Below are positions 9,417-16,917 of a stretch of DNA of 64,000 bases, in pieces. This DNA is from Herpetosiphon gulosus (GTDB lineage: Bacteria; Chloroflexota; Chloroflexia; Chloroflexales; Herpetosiphonaceae): positions 62,001 through 126,000 of the forward strand of contig NZ_BAABRU010000012.1 in the NCBI RefSeq assembly GCF_039545135.1, in the 5' to 3' direction. Numbering within the stretch: position 1 is the first letter of the stretch; each line of letters starts with the position of its first letter. Under the pieces are notes generated by a model. It was not told the DNA's origin. It was given only the letters and a program-made list of their open reading frames with translations, and ran no database searches. The translations under genes were made by a program, and so were the position numbers.

Positions 9417-10127
9417 TTAGTCTTGTTTTTGGCGTGGTGGTTGGCGGAAAATCGCCCGAGCGCCCCAGATGTATTCAACTCCCGACATAATCGTGAGCAA
9501 TACAGCAAGCCACAGCACAATCGACGATAAATGGCTAAGCCAAGTCAAACCGCCAGCAAAATCGATCAACTTAAACCAGCCGTCACGGTCGAGGTTGGCC
9601 CGAACCATGATCCAGCCGAGCGCTACGATTGTGATGATCATTTTTAGCTTGCCCCAACGCCCCGATGGAATAACCACGCCTTCGGAAGCAGCGAGTGAGC
9701 GTAAGCCAGTCACCACAAATTCGCGCACCAAAATAATAATCGCCGCCCATGGGTCAAGCAGATTGGTGGCAACCAAACAGACCAGGATTCCGGCGGTATA
9801 AATTTTATCGGCAGTCAGATCAAGGAAGATGCCTAAATTGCTGACCCAGCCATATTTTCGTGCCAATTGGCCGTCGAGCATATCGGTGAGCGCGACCACC
9901 ACATAAAACCAAAACGCCCAGAAATAGCTAATGGCAGTGTCGTTAAGCAACAACATTAACAACGGAATCGTTGCGATGATGCGGATCGAACTTAAAATGT
10001 TGGCCATATTCCATGGGTTCACCCAAGGCTTACGCCCCGCCCGCTCCTTCCGACGAAGCAGCGGGGGGCGTTTACTGCGTTGAAAACGCGGTGCCGGTGA
10101 TTGCCCTGATGAAGGTGCATTACTCAT
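9417..10127 (-). CDS. pgsA: CDP-diacylglycerol-glycerol-3-phosphate 3-phosphatidyltransferase
   Basis: 236 residues. The CDP-alcohol phosphotransferase signature DG-x2-AR-x8-G-x3-D-x3-D is complete (DGQLARKYGW ... GIFLDLTAD). Several membrane helices follow. It makes phosphatidylglycerophosphate, the precursor of phosphatidylglycerol and cardiolipin. The first about 35 residues are a basic, Pro-rich extension (RSKRPPLLRRKERAGRK) before the membrane core, longer than in many homologues; a downstream start such as the Met at residue 42 is possible. It sits three bases after the aldolase gene and nine before plsY, so the three genes form an operon. Confidence 0.94.
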   Translation of the reverse strand: MSNAPSSGQSPAPRFQRSKRPPLLRRKERAGRKPWVNPWNMANILSSIRIIATIPLLMLLLNDTAISYFWAFWFYVVVALTDMLDGQLARKYGWVSNLGIFLDLTADKIYTAGILVCLVATNLLDPWAAIIILVREFVVTGLRSLAASEGVVIPSGRWGKLKMIITIVALGWIMVRANLDRDGWFKLIDFAGGLTWLSHLSSIVLWLAVLLTIMSGVEYIWGARAIFRQPPRQKQD

Positions 10128-10130
10128 TGA

Positions 10131-10796
10131 TTACTCAGCAAACACGGTTGCGGCATCGGGCACTTGTTGCCAATCGACTAAGAAGGTTTCGATGCCTTTG
10201 TCAGTTAACGGGTGCTTGACCAGTTGTTGCAGCACTTTGAATGGCATGGTAGCAACATGCGAGCCAGCCAATGCCGATTGCAAAACGTGAACTGGGTGGC
10301 GAATTGAGGCTGCCAAAACTTCAGTTTGTACATTGTAGTTTTTGAAAATCTGGACAATATCGCGAATCAAGATCATGCCATCTTGGCCGATATCGTCGAG
10401 CCGCCCAAGGAACGGGCTAACGAAGGTGGCCCCAGCTTTGGCTGCCAACAAGGCTTGTGAGGCTGAAAAAATTAAGGTTACATTGGTTTTGATGCCTTCG
10501 CTGGTCAATTGCTTGACAGCCTTCAAACCTTCAGCCATCAAAGGCACTTTGACCACAATGTTTGGTGCCCATTTGGCCAAAATTCGGCCTTCGCGGACTA
10601 TTTCATCGGCTTGCAGTGCCACGGTTTCGGCACTGACTGGGCCGGGACAAATTTCAACAATCTCTAAAACCACATCACGGAAGTTGCGGCCTGCTTTTGC
10701 TGCTAATGAAGGGTTGGTGGTCACGCCATCAACCACACCCATCGCCACCCCTTGGCGAATCTCTTCGACATCAGCAGTATCCAAAAAGATTTTCAT
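10131..10796 (-). CDS. fsa: Fructose-6-phosphate aldolase / small transaldolase family
   Basis: 221 residues beginning [13 protein letters not shown], the typical start of the FSA/TalC subfamily of about 215-220 residues. The Schiff-base Lys lies in IVVKVPL, and [14 protein letters not shown] and SPFLGRLDD are family segments. It catalyses aldol chemistry between dihydroxyacetone or glyceraldehyde 3-phosphate and sugars; aldolase and transaldolase cannot be separated by eye. The start at 10796 is favoured by AAAGGAG seven bases upstream; a 20-codon upstream in-frame extension lacks one. First gene of the fsa-pgsA-plsY operon. Confidence 0.92.
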   Translation of the reverse strand: MKIFLDTADVEEIRQGVAMGVVDGVTTNPSLAAKAGRNFRDVVLEIVEICPGPVSAETVALQADEIVREGRILAKWAPNIVVKVPLMAEGLKAVKQLTSEGIKTNVTLIFSASQALLAAKAGATFVSPFLGRLDDIGQDGMILIRDIVQIFKNYNVQTEVLAASIRHPVHVLQSALAGSHVATMPFKVLQQLVKHPLTDKGIETFLVDWQQVPDAATVFAE

Positions 10797-10854
10797 CCAG
10801 TTGCTCCTTTGATTGCCCTGGTTAGAACCTATGCCTCTCAGACTTCCAGCATGC

Positions 10855-10860
10855 ATTATA
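10855..10860 (-). promoter_or_regulatory. -10 element of the fsa-pgsA-plsY operon
   Basis: A perfect TATAAT on the minus strand about 58 bases before the aldolase ATG. No good -35 hexamer stands at the right distance, so the call rests on the -10 alone. Confidence 0.4.
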
Positions 10861-10964
10861 GCAGCATAATGCGCTGCATCATAACAATGCTATCGTTGTG
10901 GTTGGTTCGAGATCAGGGAGCAAGGATTTAGATGAAACGCAGCATTGCGGGCTAAAACGAGGAT

Positions 10965-10994
10965 CTGCGCCATGGGTTTGTCGCCATGACGCAG
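10965..10994 (-). terminator. Terminator-like hairpin after the lipoprotein gene
   Basis: Arms CTGCGCCATGG / CCATGACGCAG pair over 11 positions with one mismatch and an eight-base loop, 21 bases past the lipoprotein stop. A short T-run (GTTTT) follows further along on the minus strand. Confidence 0.5.
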
Positions 10995-11015
10995 TTTGCG
11001 AGCATTGGGAGTGAT

Positions 11016-12998
11016 TTAGCGATAGGTAATGTTTGAATCGATCTTAATCAAGAGAAACAATTGCTCATTGGGTATTAGGTCGGTGAGTTTTGTTTCCCAA
11101 CGCAGGTTAATGGTGTGCAGCACTGCGCCACCTTGTTCTTCTTTGGTATATCGCTCATGACCTTCTTCTAAAGTAAATTTCTTCCAACCTTGACCCAACC
11201 AGATTGAGTCGTAAAATTCAACGATTTCGTTGCCAGTTTGAGGCACAAATACCGAGGCTGTTGTTCCATCAAGATAGGTTACTTCTTCACAATCGTCGCT
11301 ATAGCTTTCATAGCGCAGATCATTTAACCAATCTTGAATGCTATCATCAACCGACTCATCAGTTCCAATTGTATAGGCTATGGAGTTTGGCATAAGTGGT
11401 AGGGTATGACTCAATGGCGTGACAAAATCGATAACCTGATTATCGTAATGATCCTCGCCACGAAACATAATCCGCCGCTCCGAGGTACTTTCTTGAATAA
11501 TCGCCAAGGTTCCGCTTTGCTGCTGGTTATAACTGCTCCGATCCAGCATAACCAGCGAAACCACATGTTTTCCCATCCCAGTATCAGCATAGTAGGTGCG
11601 GATGGTATCACTGCTTGGTTGGTATAACGGCAAGCCCTGTTCGGCTAGTTTTTGGTCATAAAATTCGGCTAGTTGGCGTGGGCTGGTTTGGCTAATAAAG
11701 AAACTATGGTAATTGATGTTGGGCATGCTATTACAGATGGTGAGTGGTTCTCGAATGCCAAAACCAGCAGCTTGCATTCGGGCTTTTTCTTGTAACTCAA
11801 CTTGCCAACTTTGGATTAATGTATCGAGGATCGGATCATTGCCTACTTGATACTCCACCTGTTCGGGCGGGGTTGGTACAACAAATTGATTAGGTGTGGC
11901 GAAGGCACTTGGATCAAAATTGAAGGTCGTCGGATCAGTTGGCTTGAGCGTGAGCAAGCTCATGGCTAAAAGCCATTTGTCATCAGTTGGTTGATTGAGG
12001 GTGTGAATCATCCGATGCAAGGTGAGCACTTGAATATCGTTACCGACAAAGCGCAGCAATATCTTCCCCATACCGGGAATACCATGATCATTTTGACCAA
12101 GAATCCGTGAGTTATTGTGCCAGCCAGCATGCACCAACAATGTTTCGTAAAAATCAAAAGTTTCTTCTTGGCTGCTGCTCAGCTCCAAAATTTGATAGCC
12201 CTCGAATTCAACAGCACCAGCCCAAAATTGTTCAAGGCTCGACTGTGGCTCGTGAATATCCGATTTTGCTAATGGGTCATTGCCCAGATTGGTGTTGAGC
12301 GTTGCACCTGGCGGGATGGGAATCGCATTGGCTGCGAAAATATCGTGGTTGCTTGGCAATGGCAGGGTTAGCGCAGGCGCATCGACAGGCTTTTGGCTGA
12401 GTATCAGCATGACATAGAGTTCAGTGCTATGCAGCGGCACGAACATCAGCACCGTAACAACATGTTGGCCTTGCTCAAAAAACAGGGCTGCTTCGTCGGT
12501 CGATTGCTGTTGAACTGGCTGAGCCTGCCAGCCTTTGGTCGCAAAACTTGCTTGATAAAATGCAATCGTCGCTTCAACTGAACTTTGGGTCAGATAATCA
12601 TCAATTGGCAACATCGACAGTGCATAGGGGTCAGCTGGATCTGGATCACTCGCTTGGGCTAGTAAATCTGGCATATAGATCATCATCATTGCCATGGTTG
12701 AATAGCCCATATCGCCATCGATATCTTGATTCTCCGCAGCAACATAATCACGGCTGAGCAGTGGCCGCTCTAACTCTCCAATGGCGATGAAGCCATTAAT
12801 TTGATCTGCCGAAATCCCTTGGATCACTGGGGGGGCAGTGCCAGCAACGGTGGGTTGGGTCGTGGCTTGAGCGCGACTTTGCGCCTTTTCAGTTGCGGTT
12901 ATAGTGGTGATTGTGGTTGGTTGGGCAGTTTGAGGTTGACCACACGCAGCTAAAACGAAGCTCGTGAGCAAGATAATAATCGTAAATCGCCAGCGCAT
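11016..12998 (-). CDS. Large predicted lipoprotein with four repeated FY...GW modules
   Basis: 660 residues from the ATG at 12998 (MRWRF), which has GAGGAAGG at good distance; the ATG at 13004 sits on top of that SD. The signal peptide ends in lipobox LAAC, so the mature Cys would be lipid-anchored on the cell surface. A Thr/Gln-rich linker follows. Four copies of a module end in a similar phrase: IAFYQASFATKGW, FDFYETLLVHAGW, AEFYDQKLAEQGL and VEFYDSIWLGQGW. Such modules are common in Chloroflexota lipoproteins as I know them, but the function is unknown. No enzyme motif is visible. Monocistronic by context. Confidence 0.75.
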   Translation of the reverse strand: MRWRFTIIILLTSFVLAACGQPQTAQPTTITTITATEKAQSRAQATTQPTVAGTAPPVIQGISADQINGFIAIGELERPLLSRDYVAAENQDIDGDMGYSTMAMMMIYMPDLLAQASDPDPADPYALSMLPIDDYLTQSSVEATIAFYQASFATKGWQAQPVQQQSTDEAALFFEQGQHVVTVLMFVPLHSTELYVMLILSQKPVDAPALTLPLPSNHDIFAANAIPIPPGATLNTNLGNDPLAKSDIHEPQSSLEQFWAGAVEFEGYQILELSSSQEETFDFYETLLVHAGWHNNSRILGQNDHGIPGMGKILLRFVGNDIQVLTLHRMIHTLNQPTDDKWLLAMSLLTLKPTDPTTFNFDPSAFATPNQFVVPTPPEQVEYQVGNDPILDTLIQSWQVELQEKARMQAAGFGIREPLTICNSMPNINYHSFFISQTSPRQLAEFYDQKLAEQGLPLYQPSSDTIRTYYADTGMGKHVVSLVMLDRSSYNQQQSGTLAIIQESTSERRIMFRGEDHYDNQVIDFVTPLSHTLPLMPNSIAYTIGTDESVDDSIQDWLNDLRYESYSDDCEEVTYLDGTTASVFVPQTGNEIVEFYDSIWLGQGWKKFTLEEGHERYTKEEQGGAVLHTINLRWETKLTDLIPNEQLFLLIKIDSNITYR

Positions 12999-13363
12999 AC
13001 TCATCCTTCCTCGTAATTGGTTGATTGAAACTGAAGCTGGGATTACTATAATTCTGGGGCTGATTGAGCCAATGTATCGCTAGATACATCGCTAGGTTGA
13101 TCGTTGCAACCCTAACATCTCTAGAAATCCACAACCCTTAAAAGTCCTCCATTACAAACGAAACCCACTTGAATCGCCGATCTCGCGGTTTACTCTAGCT
13201 GAGTAGTTGAGCCAAACAATGGTTTTTACTGCCAAATGCTGGGCTAAAACAGTAACTGGCAGTGCTTGCCCAGCTAATTTTGGGCGAAACTCAGTTGTAA
13301 GGCTGATAGCAGATTGGGTTGAGCTGGCTATAGTGAACACGATTAAGCCTTAGGAGGTGTGTG
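12999..13363. other. Intergenic region with a small operator-like inverted repeat
   Basis: 365 bases between divergent genes. The one clear structure is ATGTATC-GCTA-GATACAT (13072-13089), seven-base arms with a four-base loop, overlapping a short direct repeat ATCGCTAG. It lies about 75 bases before the lipoprotein start and could be an operator. No gene was seen. Confidence 0.35.
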
Positions 13364-13981
13364 ATGAGTCGTTTTGGTGAAGAACCGCTGGAATTTTTCA
13401 AATATGTCTATAACGATGTGCCCCCATGGGATGTTTCTGCTCCTCAGCCAGCTTTGATTGAGTTAATCAACGCCTTTCCACCGCAAAATCCCATTCTCGA
13501 CGTTGGTTGTGGTTCGGGCGATTTGGCGATTGGCCTCGCACAACGTGGCTATACGGTGGTCGGAGTTGATTTTGTGCCAACTGCGATTGCGCAAGCCAAA
13601 GCCAAAGCGGCAGCCCTGCCTCGCGAGGTTGCTCAACGCCTTCGTTTTGTGGTTGGCGATGGCCTCAAGCCCTCCTTGCTTGAAACCAAATTTGGGGCAA
13701 TCGTCGATACTGGCTTTTATCATTTGTTTAATCAAGCCGATACTGAAGCATTTATTGACGAATTAGCTCAAGCCTTACAACCCCAAGGGCGTTATTATGT
13801 GTTGGCGTTTGGCATCGAATTTGCCAGCGTCAATGTGCCCCGCGCCATTACCGAAGAGGAAATTCGCAGCCGATTTACTGCTGAGTGTGGTTGGCGCGTG
13901 CTCGATCTGCAACCAGCCCAATTTCTCAATCGGGTCGGGCCGGCTGTTGTTGCGCTTGCTGCTTGTATTGAGCGAATGTAG
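13364..13981 (+). CDS. SAM-dependent methyltransferase, class I
   Basis: 205 residues. Motif I LDVGCGSGDLAIGLA and the acidic post-I VVGVDFVP mark a Rossmann methyltransferase. The N-terminal PPWDVSAPQPAL resembles thiopurine-methyltransferase-like and chloride/halide-methyltransferase-like enzymes, where that Trp-Asp segment precedes the fold. The substrate cannot be read from the sequence. AGGAGG lies six bases before the ATG at 13364; a GTG directly before it is less likely. Monocistronic, divergent from the lipoprotein gene. Confidence 0.85.
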   Translation: MSRFGEEPLEFFKYVYNDVPPWDVSAPQPALIELINAFPPQNPILDVGCGSGDLAIGLAQRGYTVVGVDFVPTAIAQAKAKAAALPREVAQRLRFVVGDGLKPSLLETKFGAIVDTGFYHLFNQADTEAFIDELAQALQPQGRYYVLAFGIEFASVNVPRAITEEEIRSRFTAECGWRVLDLQPAQFLNRVGPAVVALAACIERM

Positions 13982-14215
13982 GGCATAGGGGTCAGTTGTC
14001 GGGGGTTAGGGATCAGATTTACGCGAAGGATGATTTTAGCCACAGATGAGCACAGATTGTTTTGATTATTCTGCTATACCCAATCCGCTTTCTGTGTTGC
14101 CACTGTGTTTCCTGATCCCTGACCCCTAGCCCCAACATTGCTCTGCCATTGCTCTGCGCCTCTGCGTTAAGTATCCGATCCCCGATCCCCAACAGCCGAT
14201 CCCTCATTACTATTG
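13982..14215. repeat. Degenerate dispersed intergenic repeat region
   Basis: Non-coding patchwork of phrases recurring elsewhere in the window: CACAGATGAGCACAGATT, CCTGATCCCTGACCCCTAG, CTCTGCGCCTCTGCGTTAAG and CCGATCCCCAACAGCCGATC. Similar phrases occur at 27217-27490 and 61331-61422, in either orientation. The remaining bases up to 14284 hold the SD (GGAG) of the next gene. Confidence 0.6.
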
Positions 14216-14284
14216 ACGAAAAAGCTGTAAATGTTTGATAATCAATTATTGAAATAAAGCTGTATTACGATTGGAGTCGCTGTT

Positions 14285-14623
14285 ATGCCAGAGATGACAA
14301 CCTACGAACGGGCACTGCAAATTTATCAAGTATTGATGGGTTTTGCTCATCAGCGCCAGACCCTAACCTATGAAACCCTCGGTAAATTGGTTGGTTTGCC
14401 ACCCCATGGATTGGCAATGCACCTTGATCATCTGCTCCGTTATTGCAAAAACCAAGATTTACCCCCAATAACAATTTTGGTAGTGCGTAAAGCTGAGGGC
14501 ACTCCCAGCACTGGCTTTCCTTCGGCAACGATGGATCTGGATCAAGAACGCGAACGGGTATTTGATTATCCGTGGTTTCGTCAAAAACCATTGACCCTCG
14601 AAACCCTCAAGGCTTTATCGTAA
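14285..14623 (+). CDS. Conserved hypothetical protein, helix-turn-helix-like
   Basis: 112 residues; GGAG eight bases before the ATG. The N-terminal half (TLTYETLGKLVGLPPHGLAMHL) reads like a winged-helix or MGMT-like helical unit. The middle ICQ-like phrase LLRYCKNQDLPPITILVV and the GTPSTGF turn recall a widespread family of small proteins with the pattern YC...LP.L..LVV...G.P..GF, whose function I do not know. It is 23 bases upstream of a nonsense-interrupted secreted protein gene, probably in the same transcript. Confidence 0.6.
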   Translation: MPEMTTYERALQIYQVLMGFAHQRQTLTYETLGKLVGLPPHGLAMHLDHLLRYCKNQDLPPITILVVRKAEGTPSTGFPSATMDLDQERERVFDYPWFRQKPLTLETLKALS

Positions 14624-14646
14624 AAATTTAGAGAGAGGAGCTATCT

Positions 14647-15207
14647 ATGAAATATCTTTACTGGTTGCTACTTTGCTTGATGCTTGCTCGTTGTGCTAAT
14701 GCTGCCCTTCAGCCAACCCCGCTGCCGCCAATTGCTCCCAGTGTGCAACAAACGATCGAACAAACTGTGAAACAAACTCCCGACTTCGCCGATATGCACG
14801 ATTTGGCGATTCAGGCAGTTCCAGGTTTAGAGGTTGATCAGCTTTTTGTCTTTTCATTCAAAACCAAGAATGGCTTGATCATGGGGGTGTTGAGCGGCTG
14901 GCACGATCAGGCAACCTAGCAATTTCGTTCAAAGCGCTCAAGTTTTTATGCCCTCGATCAAGGAACTGAACCATTTGTGTATCAAGATTCGATTCCCGAT
15001 GAGCCTTTTTATGTTGTGTATGGTTATATGCCCAAAGATGTTGCCCGCTTGGCTAAAATTTCTTTGAAAAATGGCCAAGTGTTGTACTTTCCAGCAGAGT
15101 CGGGGTTGCGGGCACTCTTGGTCTCGTTGTCGAATCCAGCGGTTAAAGTCGAAATTGTGGATAAAACAGGCCGAGTGTTTACTGAGTATCCACTGCATAG
15201 CAAATGA
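14647..15207 (+). pseudogene. Secreted hypothetical protein gene interrupted by an in-frame TAG
   Basis: Two ORFs in the same frame are separated only by TAG at 14917-14919: 90 codons, the amber codon, then 95 codons to TGA. SD GAGGAG stands six bases before the ATG. A signal peptide (hydrophobic LYWLLLCLMLARCANA, not a canonical lipobox) is followed by a Pro/Gln linker. The second half has sensible secreted-protein content (FVYQDSIPDEPFYVVYGYMP, VKVEIVDKTGRVFTEY). The codon before the break reads GCA ACC and the one after is CAA, so a CAG-to-TAG change is the simplest origin. The 90-residue product might still be made. The family is not recognised. Confidence 0.7.
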
Positions 15208-15296
15208 GGCTCATACCAGCGCTCCAAATCAATCAAGCACCCCCAAAATCGTTGATCGCGCTAGCTAAACAAAGCATTAGAATCGCCTAAAAGCGC

Positions 15297-15324
15297 TTGA
15301 CATATCAATAGTTTGCACTATACT
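15297..15324 (+). promoter_or_regulatory. Sigma-70-type promoter of rex
   Basis: TTGACA (15297-15302), 16-base spacer, TATACT (15319-15324): a near-consensus housekeeping promoter about 110 bases upstream of the rex ATG. Confidence 0.75.
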
Positions 15325-15330
15325 TCACAA
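15313..15330 (+). promoter_or_regulatory. Candidate Rex operator over the rex -10 box
   Basis: TTGCACTATACTTCACAA compared with the known Rex consensus TTGTGAAATATTTCACAA matches 13 of 18 positions. The right half TTCACAA is perfect and the left half keeps only TTG. It overlaps the -10 box, the expected place for autorepression. The weak left half keeps this a candidate only. Confidence 0.45.
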
Positions 15331-15433
15331 TATCAATTAAGCTGCGCGACGTGGCGCGAGCCTCGGTTGGGCAGCCTCAAATTCGCTTGGCAAGAGCGGC
15401 TCGTTTTGTGGTGTTTCCAAAGGAGTGTGCGGG

Positions 15434-16093
15434 ATGGACATCTCCCCCAACGCAATTCCCGATGTTGTAGTGCGGCGATTGCCAATTTACGCACGTAGCC
15501 TGAGTTATTTGGCTGAAGAAGGTGTTCGTTCGGTTTCCTCGCAGGAGTTGGGCGAACGAATTGGGGTTACTGCCGCTCAAATTCGTAAAGATCTTTCTTA
15601 TTTTGGTGAATTTGGTAAGCAAGGCATTGGCTATAACGTCGAGTATTTGCTGGGGCATATTCGACGGATTTTGGGTTTGCACGAAGTTTGGCCCGTAGTC
15701 TTGGTTGGGGTCGGGCCACTTGGTCAGGCTATCGCTCGCTACGAGGGCTTTCGCACTCGGGGCATCGACATCATTGGGGTTTTCGATAACGATAGCTCGA
15801 AAATTGGTTTGCAACTAGGCCGCAACACCGTCCAGCCCGATTCCGATTTACCTAAAATTTTGCAAGAGCATAACATTCGTTTGGCAATTGTGGCTGTGCC
15901 AGCGGTTCGCGCTCAAGAAGTTGTCGATGTGTTGGTGCAAAACGGGGTTCAAGGCATTTTGAACTATGCGCCAATTGTGGTGCAAACGCCCGATAATGTT
16001 TGGGTACGCCATATCGATCCAGTAGCGTTGTTGCATAGTATGACCTATTATCTCTCGCGTGAAGATGAACACCATGCCATGAACGAGCATTGA
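15434..16093 (+). CDS. rex: Redox-sensing transcriptional repressor Rex
   Basis: 219 residues from the ATG at 15434 (AAAGGAG eight bases upstream); a GTG at 15425 is a weaker alternative. The N-terminal winged helix includes [18 protein letters not shown] and [18 protein letters not shown], both hallmark Rex segments. The Rossmann domain ([23 protein letters not shown]) binds NAD(H). Rex represses fermentation and respiration genes when the NADH/NAD+ ratio is low and leaves DNA when NADH binds. The promoter has a candidate self-operator. Convergent with the two-component operon, with only eight bases between stops. Confidence 0.96.
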   Translation: MDISPNAIPDVVVRRLPIYARSLSYLAEEGVRSVSSQELGERIGVTAAQIRKDLSYFGEFGKQGIGYNVEYLLGHIRRILGLHEVWPVVLVGVGPLGQAIARYEGFRTRGIDIIGVFDNDSSKIGLQLGRNTVQPDSDLPKILQEHNIRLAIVAVPAVRAQEVVDVLVQNGVQGILNYAPIVVQTPDNVWVRHIDPVALLHSMTYYLSREDEHHAMNEH

Positions 16094-16101
16094 GCCAGCG
16101 A

Positions 16102-16905
16102 TCAACCCTGGCTCAGCAAAATTGCTAGCTGTTGCAAGAGTTGCTCAATTTGCCCCTCAAGTTTGCGTCGCCCAAGCCCCAAACGGCCAGCGATGGTTTG
16201 TTGGGCAACCCCATGCAGCAACAGCCCTAGCAAACGAGCTTGCTCGCTTTCTAATACTGGCAAACATGCCCGTAATGCAACATGAGCGGCGGTTGATCCG
16301 CCAAATTCATGTTGTAAATTTAACCCTGCTTCTCGCCCTTGCTCTCCCACATGAAACCCCGCTGTGAGCACCGCCAAAAGATTGCGTACATCTTCAATCT
16401 GCCAAACTCGTCGTGGCGGACGTTGTTGTAGCTCCAATAAATTTAGCACATCGAGCTGGCCTTGGCGAAAGGCGACCGCGCTAATTTCGTCGCTGAGGGT
16501 TGGCATTGGCTGGGTGATTAATTCGGCGAGCCATTGGGCTTTGAGTGGCGTTAGTGGTTTGCTTAGTACGGCGCTACAACCAGTAGCCAGCGCTGCCCAT
16601 TCGCGTTGCGGCGTTAGTTCGCTGCTGATCGCTACCAAATGCACTGGAGCGTGGCGGCCTTGGGCGACGGCATCGCTAATTGCTGCCGCCAAAACTGTGC
16701 TTTCCAAGCGCGGCAAGGTTGGGTCGGGCAACTTAATATCCAACAAGCCCAACATTGGTTGCTTGGTTTGATCGTGTTCGAACCAATGCCAAGCTTGGCG
16801 AATTGAACGCCAGATTGTGACTTCGAAGCCTGCTTCTTGTAATAACAGCTCGGCTAAAGTGGCATGAACCTCACTATCTTCGACCACAAATGCATGATAG
16901 CTCAC
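16102..16905 (-). CDS. Response regulator with unusual C-terminal domain
   Basis: 267 residues starting at GTG 16905, with AGGAGG seven bases upstream and abutting the stop of the kinase gene. Receiver domain: acidic pocket Glu9/Asp10, phosphoacceptor Asp56 in LLDIKLP, Ser94/Ser95 in VAISSE, Lys116 in LSKPL. The receiver ends by about 130. The C-terminal half ends with LLLHGVAQQTIAGRLGLGRRKLEGQIEQLL, which fits a LuxR/sigma-region-4-like helix-turn-helix with little sequence similarity to standard output domains. DNA binding is therefore inferred. Partner of the kinase directly upstream. Confidence 0.82.
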   Translation of the reverse strand: MSYHAFVVEDSEVHATLAELLLQEAGFEVTIWRSIRQAWHWFEHDQTKQPMLGLLDIKLPDPTLPRLESTVLAAAISDAVAQGRHAPVHLVAISSELTPQREWAALATGCSAVLSKPLTPLKAQWLAELITQPMPTLSDEISAVAFRQGQLDVLNLLELQQRPPRRVWQIEDVRNLLAVLTAGFHVGEQGREAGLNLQHEFGGSTAAHVALRACLPVLESEQARLLGLLLHGVAQQTIAGRLGLGRRKLEGQIEQLLQQLAILLSQG

Positions 16906-16917
16906 CGATAATCCTCC

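Noticed and set aside
14917-14919. TAG as a recoded sense codon
   Set aside because: No other in-frame TAG of this sort was seen in the window; several genes use TAG as a normal stop.
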